NCBI GenBank assembly: GCA_023447635.1 | Contig: JAEXNA010000063.1 | Location: 1-27,527 of the forward strand | Reading direction: 5' to 3' | From: Vulcanimicrobiota bacterium | Lineage (GTDB): Bacteria; Vulcanimicrobiota; Xenobia; Xenobiales; JADMJV01 | Length of the DNA: 27,527 nucleotides | Shown: positions 1 to 6,431 of the stretch, piece by piece | Numbering within the stretch: position 1 is the first letter of the stretch | How the letters are laid out: every line of letters starts with the position of its first letter | Notes under the pieces: model-generated | What the model saw: only the letters and a program-made list of their open reading frames with translations | Told to the model about the DNA's origin: nothing | Database searches by the model: none | Program-made: the position numbers and the translations under genes

Positions 1-757
1 CCACGGCGGCCTTCAGTCCGGCGATGCCGTAGCCGCGACTGCCGCCGATCGCCCTGTTCAAGGGGTTGAGCCGCCTTTGCAGCGTGGCCGCCTCCTCCCA
101 CTCCCCCGCCCCGGCAAGATCCAGCAGGTGACGACAGGCTTCCGGCACCACGTTGGCCAGGGCGAGGATGCCTCCACCTGCTCCTCCCCGAACCCCAGCC
201 AGCAGCAGGTTCGCAGCCCCCAGCAGATAGCGAAAGCCCGGCCGCAGGTTCACCTCGCCCAGCAGCGACAGGTCGCCCAGGCTGTCTTTGATACCACCGA
301 TGTTGGGATGCTCCATGAGTTTTGAGAGCACCCGCTCGTCCAGCTTTACGCCGGTGTTCTGCGGAATCTGGTAGATGAAGATCGGCCAGGGTGAAGCGTC
401 GGCCACCTCGCGATAGAAGCCACTCTGGTCCAGCTGGGAACCGAAGTAAGACGGCGTACGAACCAGCACCCCTTCCAGGGCGACCCCTTCGAGTTGACCC
501 AACTCTTCGATAGCCCCGCGTACCGAAGTGGGGGCGATGCCGAAGAACAGCTTGCGTTCGCTATGGCGACGCGCCACGTTCAGCAGATGACGCTGCTCTT
601 CGCGGGTCAACATCTCGGCTTCGCCCGAACTGCCGTTGATCAGATAGCCGTCGAGCGGCTGCCCCTCGTACCAGGCCAGGTTCTTCAGAAAGCCGTCGAT
701 GTCCAGGCTCTCCTCGGCGTCGAACGGTGTGATCAAAGGGGCATAAAGTTCGCTCAT
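1..757 (-). CDS. DapA/N-acetylneuraminate lyase family protein (3' end beyond window)
   Basis: Reading leftward from ATG 757, 252 residues are present and the frame is still open at the window edge, so the C-terminus is missing. The protein is a class I aldolase-type TIM barrel of the dihydrodipicolinate synthase/NAL superfamily. Visible signatures are N-terminal LYAPLITPFD, the substrate loop GYLINGSSGEAEMLT (about 38-51), the conserved Tyr in FIYQIPQNTG (Tyr129) and the Schiff-base Lys in GGIKDSLGD (Lys157). Members condense or cleave pyruvate-type substrates in the cytoplasm; which one cannot be told here. The loop carries Ser-Ser where true DapA normally has Thr-Thr, so a catabolic or 2-keto-3-deoxy sugar aldolase is as likely as lysine synthesis. 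It diverges from the acetyltransferase at 818 across 60 bp, which contains a small perfect hairpin at 761-774. Confidence 0.9.
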   Translation of the reverse strand, partial: MSELYAPLITPFDAEESLDIDGFLKNLAWYEGQPLDGYLINGSSGEAEMLTREEQRHLLNVARRHSERKLFFGIAPTSVRGAIEELGQLEGVALEGVLVRTPSYFGSQLDQSGFYREVADASPWPIFIYQIPQNTGVKLDERVLSKLMEHPNIGGIKDSLGDLSLLGEVNLRPGFRYLLGAANLLLAGVRGGAGGGILALANVVPEACRHLLDLAGAGEWEEAATLQRRLNPLNRAIGGSRGYGIAGLKAAV

Positions 758-817
758 AGCCGTGCCTTCGCACGGGCTGGAGCAGGCTCCCGCAATTGCG
801 GAAAGGAAGGCTGACGC

Positions 818-1987
818 ATGACTCGCTTTGCCCACCTTCAGGAGAGCCAGATCCCCACCATGGCTCGCATCGTTTCCGACGCCTTCAATATGGACGAGGC
901 CAAATGCGCCCTCTGGATCGAACGTAGCAAGCTCGAAAACTGGCGCGCCCTGGCCGAAGGCGAACAGATCCTCGGTGGCCTGCTGCGCTTCGATATGGGG
1001 CAGTGGTACGGGGGGCGCCCGGTCGGGCTCACCGGACTGGCCGGGGTCGCCATCTCGACCGCAGGACGAGGACGTCGCGCAGGCCAGGAACTGATGCGAG
1101 CAACCCTGCAAGAGATTCGCGACCAGGGCACGGCGCTCTCCGCCCTGTACGGCTCGATCACTCCGTTCTACCGTCGCTGCGGCTATGAGCGCGCTGGCAG
1201 TCGGTTGATGGCCGAGGTTTCCTTGCGGGAACTTCCCGGCCGCTCTGGCCCCCTCGAAGTGCGCGATCTTAGCGAAGGCGACCACGCCGAGGTCGAAGCG
1301 TTCTACGCCCAGCACGTCCGTCAGCACGGAGCGCTTTTGCGCTGCCCCTACCTTTGGGTCAGGGTCCGGGGTCCGCGCGGAAAGACAGCCCAGGGCTACG
1401 GCTTTTACCGGGACGGACGGTTGGAGGGGTACACCTACCTGGTCAAAGAGTTGGGCGACTTCAAGCACAACACGCTCGAGGCTACCGATGTGGTCCTGAC
1501 CACGCCCGACGCCGTGCAGACTTTTCTCGGCCTGCTGGCCGGCCACCGCGCCTTCTTCACCCACGCCAGTTGGCCGAGCCCCGCGTCTTCGGCTCTGCTC
1601 CTGCAGATCCCCGAGATCTGGCAGTACGGATTGAAGCTCGAGGAGCACTGGATGCTCCGCATCGTCCATCTCGAAAGGGCGCTGACCGAGCGCGGGTACG
1701 CCGCGCATCTGCAGGGCGAGCTTCATCTGCAGGTCGAGGATCCGTGGTTCGAGGAGAACAGTGGGCGCTGGCTGGTGAAGGTGGAGGGAGGCAGGGCGAC
1801 CGTCGAGCGCGGCGGAGACGGGAGCGTCGGCCTGGATATTGGCGCCCTGGCCGCTCTCTACACAGGTTTCATGAGCGCCGAAAGTCTAGCGCTGGCCGGG
1901 CGCCTGTCCGGAGCTTCGGAGCCGTTGGCTCTGGCAACCGCCGTCTTCGGCTCCAACGGACCTCCGGATCTCCCCGACTTTTTCTAA
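818..1987 (+). CDS. Eis-type GNAT N-acetyltransferase with C-terminal SCP2-like domain
   Basis: A 389-residue protein, close to the usual length of Eis-family proteins. The first GNAT fold spans about 1-150, with acetyl-CoA pyrophosphate loop GVAISTAGRGRRAGQELM (75-92) and ITPFYRRCGYERAG, whose Tyr corresponds to the proposed general acid of Eis. A second GNAT-like half follows, and a sterol-carrier-protein-like domain occupies roughly 290-389. The chain ends in DLPDFF: Eis enzymes also end in Phe, whose terminal carboxylate acts as the catalytic base, so the active site looks intact. Eis proteins acetylate amines, including aminoglycosides and protein lysines, from acetyl-CoA in the cytoplasm; the substrate here is unknown. 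An AGGAAGG site lies 7 bp before the ATG. Transcription ends at the hairpin at 2001-2038. Confidence 0.93.
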   Translation: MTRFAHLQESQIPTMARIVSDAFNMDEAKCALWIERSKLENWRALAEGEQILGGLLRFDMGQWYGGRPVGLTGLAGVAISTAGRGRRAGQELMRATLQEIRDQGTALSALYGSITPFYRRCGYERAGSRLMAEVSLRELPGRSGPLEVRDLSEGDHAEVEAFYAQHVRQHGALLRCPYLWVRVRGPRGKTAQGYGFYRDGRLEGYTYLVKELGDFKHNTLEATDVVLTTPDAVQTFLGLLAGHRAFFTHASWPSPASSALLLQIPEIWQYGLKLEEHWMLRIVHLERALTERGYAAHLQGELHLQVEDPWFEENSGRWLVKVEGGRATVERGGDGSVGLDIGALAALYTGFMSAESLALAGRLSGASEPLALATAVFGSNGPPDLPDFF

Positions 1988-2000
1988 GTCTACGGGACGC

Positions 2001-2038
2001 AAAAAGACCGCGACTTCCGAGGAGGCCGCGGTCTTTTT
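2001..2038. terminator. Bidirectional intrinsic terminator between convergent genes
   Basis: A perfect 12-bp stem (AAAAAGACCGCG at 2001-2012 against CGCGGTCTTTTT at 2027-2038) has A/T tracts on both outer sides. It sits between the convergent ends of the genes at 818-1987 and 2060-2920, so it can serve both strands. Confidence 0.93.
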
Positions 2039-2059
2039 CCCTTACCGAAACGACGAGCG

Positions 2060-2920
2060 CTAGTTGCCGTAGCCCCAGCCGTAGGGGTAGCCGTAGCCGC
2101 CGTAGTTGTACACCGGCACGGCGGTCATCGCTTCTTTCAGATCCGGGTAGTTCTGCGAAATGGCCGTTCGCTCGGCCTGGTTCAGGACTGTCCAGCAGCG
2201 AGTCAGGTTGGCCTGGCTGGTGGTGATATCCACCAGGCTGTTGTCGCGCACGGCTCTCTGATAGGCCTGCGTAGCTTTCAGCATGTTGCGGTAGTTCTTG
2301 CTCTGCGTGGGGTCGTCAGCGGCGGCTACCGGCCAGGACGACATCGCCGCCGGAGGGCGGGCGTTACGAGAGCGAGCGATGCCCACAATCTGGTAAGCCA
2401 GATCTTTAATGCAGCCACCGGCCAGTTCGCGAGCCTCGGCCTGAGCCACCTGGTCGCTGCTGCCAGCCTTGACCTGCCCCACGCGCACCAGCGACAGAGG
2501 CTGGTCCACGACGACCTTGCGACCATCCGCACTGTAGGCCCAGAGGCGGGCGGCGCCGCCCAGGGCGAGAGCCCCGGATTCGGGCTTGTAGTCGGGCTGG
2601 AACCGCACGGAAACCCAGCAGACGTAGTTGGCGCCGTAGGCTCGGCAGACCTTATCGGCCAATTCCGGGGTGGGAGGCTGCTCGCCCCCCGCCTGGTAGC
2701 CGTAGGCCGTCAGGTCAGCGGCGCGACTCACCTGCAGTTTGGCCGAGGGCGCCATCTCGTGAAGAGCGCCTTCCAGCGTTTTCGTCAGAGCCGCCGAATC
2801 CATCGGGTCGTAGTAGCCCGGCATCTCGAGCGGCAGGATCACGACCTCGGCGCGGGGCTGAGCCCACGCCGTCGAAGCGAAAAATAGGGTGAGCGCGAGC
2901 GCCCAAAATTTCGATCTCAT
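2060..2920 (-). CDS. Secreted protein of unknown function with Gly/Tyr-rich tail
   Basis: A 286-residue protein I do not recognise. The start is ATG 2920 because GGAGG lies about 9 bp upstream; an in-frame TTG at 2935 would lengthen it by five residues that overlap this site. Residues 1-20 form a signal peptide (charged RSK, hydrophobic WALALTLFFAS, cleavage at AWA|QP), so the protein is exported. The following region reads AEVVILPLEMPGYYDP and continues as a mixed alpha/beta domain with three or four Cys residues. The last 17 residues are a Gly/Tyr/Trp-rich tail (YNYGGYGYPYGWGYGN). It lies 53 bp downstream of the DUF2330 gene on the same strand and is probably cotranscribed, suggesting a shared envelope role. 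This is inference only. Confidence 0.8.
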   Translation of the reverse strand: MRSKFWALALTLFFASTAWAQPRAEVVILPLEMPGYYDPMDSAALTKTLEGALHEMAPSAKLQVSRAADLTAYGYQAGGEQPPTPELADKVCRAYGANYVCWVSVRFQPDYKPESGALALGGAARLWAYSADGRKVVVDQPLSLVRVGQVKAGSSDQVAQAEARELAGGCIKDLAYQIVGIARSRNARPPAAMSSWPVAAADDPTQSKNYRNMLKATQAYQRAVRDNSLVDITTSQANLTRCWTVLNQAERTAISQNYPDLKEAMTAVPVYNYGGYGYPYGWGYGN

Positions 2921-2973
2921 ATACCCATCCTCCAATAGTTACGTAGGGATTTCCGGCCCGTAGGGCCATTGAG

Positions 2974-3909
2974 CTAAAGCTTGGCGAAAACCATTTCCCG
3001 CTTGCGCTCCCCGGCGGACAGCGTGGCTGCGTACTTGGACAGATTCCCGCCCTTGGGAAACAGTTTGGTCAAGGTCGGAAACGGCTCGGTGTAGGTGATG
3101 GTTCCAGGCGGCCCTTGCACCTGGAACTGGCCCTTCTGCTGCGGGTCCATCTGGAACGAGGTCACCGTGAATCCGGCGTGGGCCGGGGGCTGGTCTTCGA
3201 GCACGAACAGTTCCAACTTCGAGGTTCCGGGGTTGCCCGCCGTGACCCGCAGCGGATAGCTTAGCTCCTTGGCCTTGTAGGCGATATGCAGCGGAGCGAT
3301 AGTGCCCTGCTGCAGCGCCTGGCTCACCTGTCCGGCCTTAGCCGGGCGGATGCGCGCCGCGACGAAATACCAGTTCTTGTCGACGTAGCTCGAGAGCGCT
3401 TGACGCACCGATGGGTCGGTCGAGAAGCCGTTCTTTTTCAGCCAGTCGTACAGCCCACCGTTGGTCTTAGCCTGCAGCACCGCGACGTCGTAAGGTCCAG
3501 CGACCTTGCGCTCGAGCACCTTCACGTCCGGTTCTGGCCGCAGCGCCGCCCCCGGAGCAGAGGCGCCCCGGGTCTCCATACTGGCCCCGACCGGCTGAGG
3601 ATAGCGAGGCGTGGTCGCCTTCCAAAGTTCGTGGAACGGGGCGCCGCCCTGCACGTCGACCTTGGCCTGAGTCTCGGTCGGGATCACCCAGGCAAACTCG
3701 TTGGGCGCCCCTTCGTACTTCACCGACAAGATCATGTGCTGCGTCTTGCCGTCAGCGTAGAGAAAAGCGCGCTGCTCGGGCAAGCTCATATCCGGCACGG
3801 ACGGCAGGTCGCGCGGGATGGCGATGCAGCCCAGCGAGGGCGCCACCATTCCCAGCATCAGTCCGAAGGCAAGCGCGCCTCCCACAACTCCTCGATAACG
3901 CTTCGTCAT
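2974..3909 (-). CDS. DUF2330 family exported protein
   Basis: A 311-residue protein matching the DUF2330 pattern: a leader followed by a Cys (MVAPSLGC, Cys28), EQRAFLYADGKTQHMILSVKY, then NEFAWVIPTETQAKV, which corresponds to the family's typical FAWVVPVP stretch. The hydrophobic leader with Cys at its end means the protein is exported and possibly lipidated, although the residue at -3 is Ser rather than Leu. The biochemical function of DUF2330 is unknown. GGGAGG lies about 9 bp upstream of the ATG, supporting this start. It is the first gene of a two-gene minus-strand unit with 2060-2920. Its promoter must lie in the roughly 115 bp shared with the divergent Mut7-C gene. Confidence 0.87.
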   Translation of the reverse strand: MTKRYRGVVGGALAFGLMLGMVAPSLGCIAIPRDLPSVPDMSLPEQRAFLYADGKTQHMILSVKYEGAPNEFAWVIPTETQAKVDVQGGAPFHELWKATTPRYPQPVGASMETRGASAPGAALRPEPDVKVLERKVAGPYDVAVLQAKTNGGLYDWLKKNGFSTDPSVRQALSSYVDKNWYFVAARIRPAKAGQVSQALQQGTIAPLHIAYKAKELSYPLRVTAGNPGTSKLELFVLEDQPPAHAGFTVTSFQMDPQQKGQFQVQGPPGTITYTEPFPTLTKLFPKGGNLSKYAATLSAGERKREMVFAKL

Positions 3910-4024
3910 TCCAGGCCCCTCCCAAGATGTGGATTCTTACGCGGATTCTCAACGCGAAAGCAAACTCCTCGCCCCGAGGCCCTCAGGCAGTCATCCCGAC
4001 CCCGAAGGTCGAAGCGGCCTGGAG

Positions 4025-4540
4025 ATGTCTTCTCCCAGTCTCTCCGACCCTAACACCCAGTGGAGCCAGCCAGCTCCTTCGCCCAGGTTTTACGCCGATA
4101 ACAACGTCCATCGCCTCGGCCGAGGGCTGCGGACCCTGGGGTACGACACGAAACTGTACGGTGAGGGCACGGACGATGTGCTGCGTGAACTTTGCCGCGA
4201 AGAGGGACGTTGGCTGCTCTCTTGCGACTCGGACTTTCTGGGTGAGGCCAACGCGCTGGTCCTGGAAAGCGTCGACTGGCAAGAGCAGCTGCAGACCGTC
4301 GTGCGCCACTTTAACCTGGACCCGCACGGCTACCGCTACAGCCTTTGCCTGAACTGCAACTGCGCCGTCCATGTCGTCGCGCCCGCCGACCACGTGGGTC
4401 AGGTTCCCGACTGGGTGGTAGAGACGGACGACCCCCTCTGGAGGTGTCCGGAATGCGAGCGCCTGTTCTGGGCCGGAGGCCATCTCGAGCGAATGAACGC
4501 CCGCTACGACGCCCTTTTCCCCGAGCGACCGCGGGACTAG
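4025..4540 (+). CDS. Mut7-C type RNase domain protein (PIN-like fold with zinc ribbon)
   Basis: Counted from ATG 4025 this is a 171-residue protein. The Mut7-C (formerly DUF82) domain starts at RFYADNNVHRLGRGLRTLGYDT, with PIN-like acidic residues Asp25 and Asp68/Asp70 in LLSCDSDFL. A C-terminal zinc ribbon follows with CxxC pairs at Cys108/Cys111 and Cys141/Cys144, ending ERLFWAGGHLERM, the classic family finish. Bacterial members are predicted RNases acting in the cytoplasm, alone or in toxin-like settings; no antitoxin-like partner is adjacent. The frame is open back to a GTG at 3929, but residues upstream of 4025 are unlike the family, so the shorter start is preferred; the ribosome site is weak for either. 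It converges on the SLOG gene with a 10-bp gap. Confidence 0.88.
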   Translation: MSSPSLSDPNTQWSQPAPSPRFYADNNVHRLGRGLRTLGYDTKLYGEGTDDVLRELCREEGRWLLSCDSDFLGEANALVLESVDWQEQLQTVVRHFNLDPHGYRYSLCLNCNCAVHVVAPADHVGQVPDWVVETDDPLWRCPECERLFWAGGHLERMNARYDALFPERPRD

Positions 4541-4550
4541 AATCGTCGTC

Positions 4551-5096
4551 TTACAGGTCGAACTGGACGCGCAGCCACTGCTCGAGCTGCGCCAGGGTGC
4601 CCAACGGCTCGTCATCGAAGACCGCCATCAACTTGTCCGCATCCGGCAGTTCCCGAGATTTGGCGGGCAGATACAGCGCGACCGGCTTGCCCCACTGGCG
4701 GGCCAGCTTGGCTTCCCACACGGTGCCCTCGTTGCCGTAAAGCACGACCACCGCGGTCGAGGTCATCACGTTGATCGAGTGACGACTTCCCAGTTCGGCG
4801 CCCCGGTCGCCACGCAGCCACAGATGGGTCGTGATCGGAAGTTCGACATAAGCGTTGGGGTAGCCGGGGGGCGGCTCTTGCGAGCCTTCCTCTTTGCTGG
4901 GCAGTACTCCGATGCTCAAACCCGAGCGCAACTCCGAGCGCGTGAAACCACGCGAGACGGCCTCCATCTGGCCGCCGCCGCCGCCCGTGAGCAGATGCGC
5001 GCCAAGGCGCGCCACCAGTCTCCCCACCTCTTCGGCTTCCGGCGTAAACGTGGTCCCGGAACCCATAACCCCAACGATTGGTCTTCTGCTTAACAT
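4551..5096 (-). CDS. SLOG/LOG-family Rossmann-like protein (TIGR00725-like)
   Basis: A 181-residue protein from ATG 5096; a TTG at 5123 is possible, but GGGGAAGG sits about 8 bp before 5096. The N-terminus RPIVGVMGSGTTFTPEAEE and the phosphate-binding stretch LLTGGGGGQMEAVSRGF (about 35-51) are typical of the SLOG superfamily, which includes LOG-type nucleosidases and molybdenum-cofactor carrier-like proteins. The later segment TAVVVLYGNEGTVWEAKLA matches the place where family members read as a glycine-rich Glu-containing loop. The full LOG motif PGGxGTxxE is altered to YGNEGTVWE, so lysine decarboxylase or LOG phosphoribohydrolase activity should not be assumed. Probable role: cytoplasmic binding or cleavage of a nucleotide-type ligand. 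Confidence 0.85.
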   Translation of the reverse strand: MLSRRPIVGVMGSGTTFTPEAEEVGRLVARLGAHLLTGGGGGQMEAVSRGFTRSELRSGLSIGVLPSKEEGSQEPPPGYPNAYVELPITTHLWLRGDRGAELGSRHSINVMTSTAVVVLYGNEGTVWEAKLARQWGKPVALYLPAKSRELPDADKLMAVFDDEPLGTLAQLEQWLRVQFDL

Positions 5097-5160
5097 CTCG
5101 GAGCCTTCCCCAAGTCGAGACAACCCCCTCTAGAAAACTCCCTGGTTCAACGGATAGACT

Positions 5161-5273
5161 CCCGGGGTGGGCTAACGGCAAAAGCCGACCTGAGCCCGAC
5201 GAATAAGTCGACCCGGGGTGGGCAAGCGCGAAAAGCCGACCCCGGCCCGGCGAATAAGCCGACCCAGGGTTGG
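5161..5273. repeat. Tandem 51-bp repeat, two full units plus partial third
   Basis: Two consecutive 51-bp units (5161-5211 and 5212-5262) both begin CCCGGGGTGGGC, contain AAAAGCCGACC, and end CGAATAAG(T/C)CGA. A third start, CCCAGGGTTGG, follows at 5263-5273. Each unit carries internal inverted segments (CCGGGGT against GACCCCGG in the second). The array lies between the SLOG gene and the sirtuin gene, and a diverged copy appears just after the sirtuin stop codon. Confidence 0.85.
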
Positions 5274-5338
5274 ATTTCTAGCCTGTTAACCGACAAAGCC
5301 TGGAGGCTCACCAAGAGCAGCGCAGAAACCCATCAAAT

Positions 5339-6172
5339 ATGACATCTCAGCTCCGTGGACTTTTGGACCGTTTTCGTCATGACCCGGTTGTGGTTCTCAG
5401 CGGCGCAGGGACCTCGTCCGAAAGCGGAATCCCCACCTTTCGAGGCGCCGAGGGCTACTGGACGGCAGGGTCGGCCAACTATCTGCCCACGGACCTCGCC
5501 ACTCGCCGAGCTTTCGAGGAAATGCCCGATGTCGTATGGAGTTGGACCTTGCATATGCGGAGTGTCTGCAACGCGGCGCAGCCCAACGCTGCTCACCTTG
5601 CCCTCGCCGAAATCGAAAAGATGCTGGGACAGCGTTTCCTTTTGATCACCCAGAACGTCGACGAACTTCATCGTCGCGCGGGCAACAGCCGAATCCTCGA
5701 GATCCACGGCAACGCGAATCTCATGCGCTGCTGGAAAACGTGCCGACCCGGCACTTTTCCCATCCCCTCCACCATCGCCTCAAAAGCTAGAGGCGAGAAC
5801 CTCTCCGACTTGGAGAAGGCTCTGCTCGTGTGCCCGCACTGTTCAGGCCCTGCGCGCCCTCATATGCTCTGGTTCGACGAGTGCTATGATGAGGAGCACT
5901 ACGGCTACGACAGCGCCATCGAGGCCGTCAAGCGAGCCCGAGCCTTCATCACCGTGGGCAGTTCAGGAGCGACCAATCTTCCCCAGAGGCTAGCGAACCT
6001 GGCATCGGGCGGCAAAGCTGTCATGATCGACATCAACCTGGAGACCAACCGCTTTGCCCAGTTAGCGCAGGCCAGCGGAGGTATCTGGTTACGCTCCTCC
6101 GCAAGTGGAGGTCTTTGTGACCTCCGCGACCTCCTGGCCGAGGCCTCGCGAAAAAAATCCGTTCCAGCTTGA
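5339..6172 (+). CDS. Sir2-family NAD-dependent protein deacylase (sirtuin)
   Basis: A 277-residue protein with all sirtuin signatures: NAD-binding SGAGTSSESGIPTFRG (21-36), TQNVDELHRRAG (104-115), catalytic His123 in EIHGN, zinc-binding Cys pairs Cys131/Cys135 and Cys165/Cys168, RPHMLWFDE (173-181) and GSSGATNLP (207-215). It should remove acyl groups from lysine using NAD, releasing nicotinamide and O-acyl-ADP-ribose, in the cytoplasm. Asp108-Glu replaces the usual Asp-Gly after TQNV, a tolerated variation. About 35 residues separate the two Cys pairs, longer than in compact bacterial CobB. The ribosome site before ATG 5339 is poor. It stands alone between two repeat regions and away from other defence genes, so a housekeeping deacylase is likelier than a Sir2 anti-phage effector. 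Confidence 0.95.
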   Translation: MTSQLRGLLDRFRHDPVVVLSGAGTSSESGIPTFRGAEGYWTAGSANYLPTDLATRRAFEEMPDVVWSWTLHMRSVCNAAQPNAAHLALAEIEKMLGQRFLLITQNVDELHRRAGNSRILEIHGNANLMRCWKTCRPGTFPIPSTIASKARGENLSDLEKALLVCPHCSGPARPHMLWFDECYDEEHYGYDSAIEAVKRARAFITVGSSGATNLPQRLANLASGGKAVMIDINLETNRFAQLAQASGGIWLRSSASGGLCDLRDLLAEASRKKSVPA

Positions 6173-6174
6173 GC

Positions 6175-6200
6175 GACCCGGGGTCGGCTTGCGAAAAGAC
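6175..6200. repeat. Diverged dispersed copy of the 5161-5273 repeat
   Basis: Three bases after the sirtuin stop codon, GACCCGGGGT then CGGCTTGC then GAAAAG repeats the start of the second tandem unit upstream of the gene (GACCCGGGGT, GGGCAAGCGC, GAAAAG). Its CGGGGTCGGCTT is also the reverse complement of AAGCCGACCCCG inside that unit, so the element has palindromic character. Confidence 0.6.
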
Positions 6201-6431
6201 CCTCTCTACGGCCTTCTGAATACCTCACCACACCTTCCGGGTCAATTCTCCAGGCTGCCGGAGGGAAGTCCGATTTGTCGCCCTACGGCATCCGGATACC
6301 CCTCGCCAGGCTACCCCCTACATATGCCAAAGTAAAACTATTTATACTAGACATGTACAGGTCTTGTGCTGCTCCCCGAGAACCTTTCGCGACTCGCTCT
6401 GCTATCAGAGCCCGAAAGGAACAACCTCACT

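Noticed and set aside
1354..2226. 290-codon plus-strand frame overlapping the acetyltransferase gene
   Set aside because: Arg/Pro/Ser-rich shadow of the 818-1987 gene that also crosses the terminator and the opposite gene's end.
3286..4053. 255-codon plus-strand frame opposite the DUF2330 gene
   Set aside because: No domain, Arg/His-rich composition and no ribosome site; the opposite strand has a recognised family.
5161..5273. Tandem repeats considered as a CRISPR array
   Set aside because: Units follow each other without spacers, only two full copies exist, and no cas genes are nearby.
5339..6172. Sirtuin as part of an anti-phage defence island
   Set aside because: No effector fusion, Argonaute, nuclease or other defence gene is linked, and the enzyme has a normal single-domain sirtuin layout.
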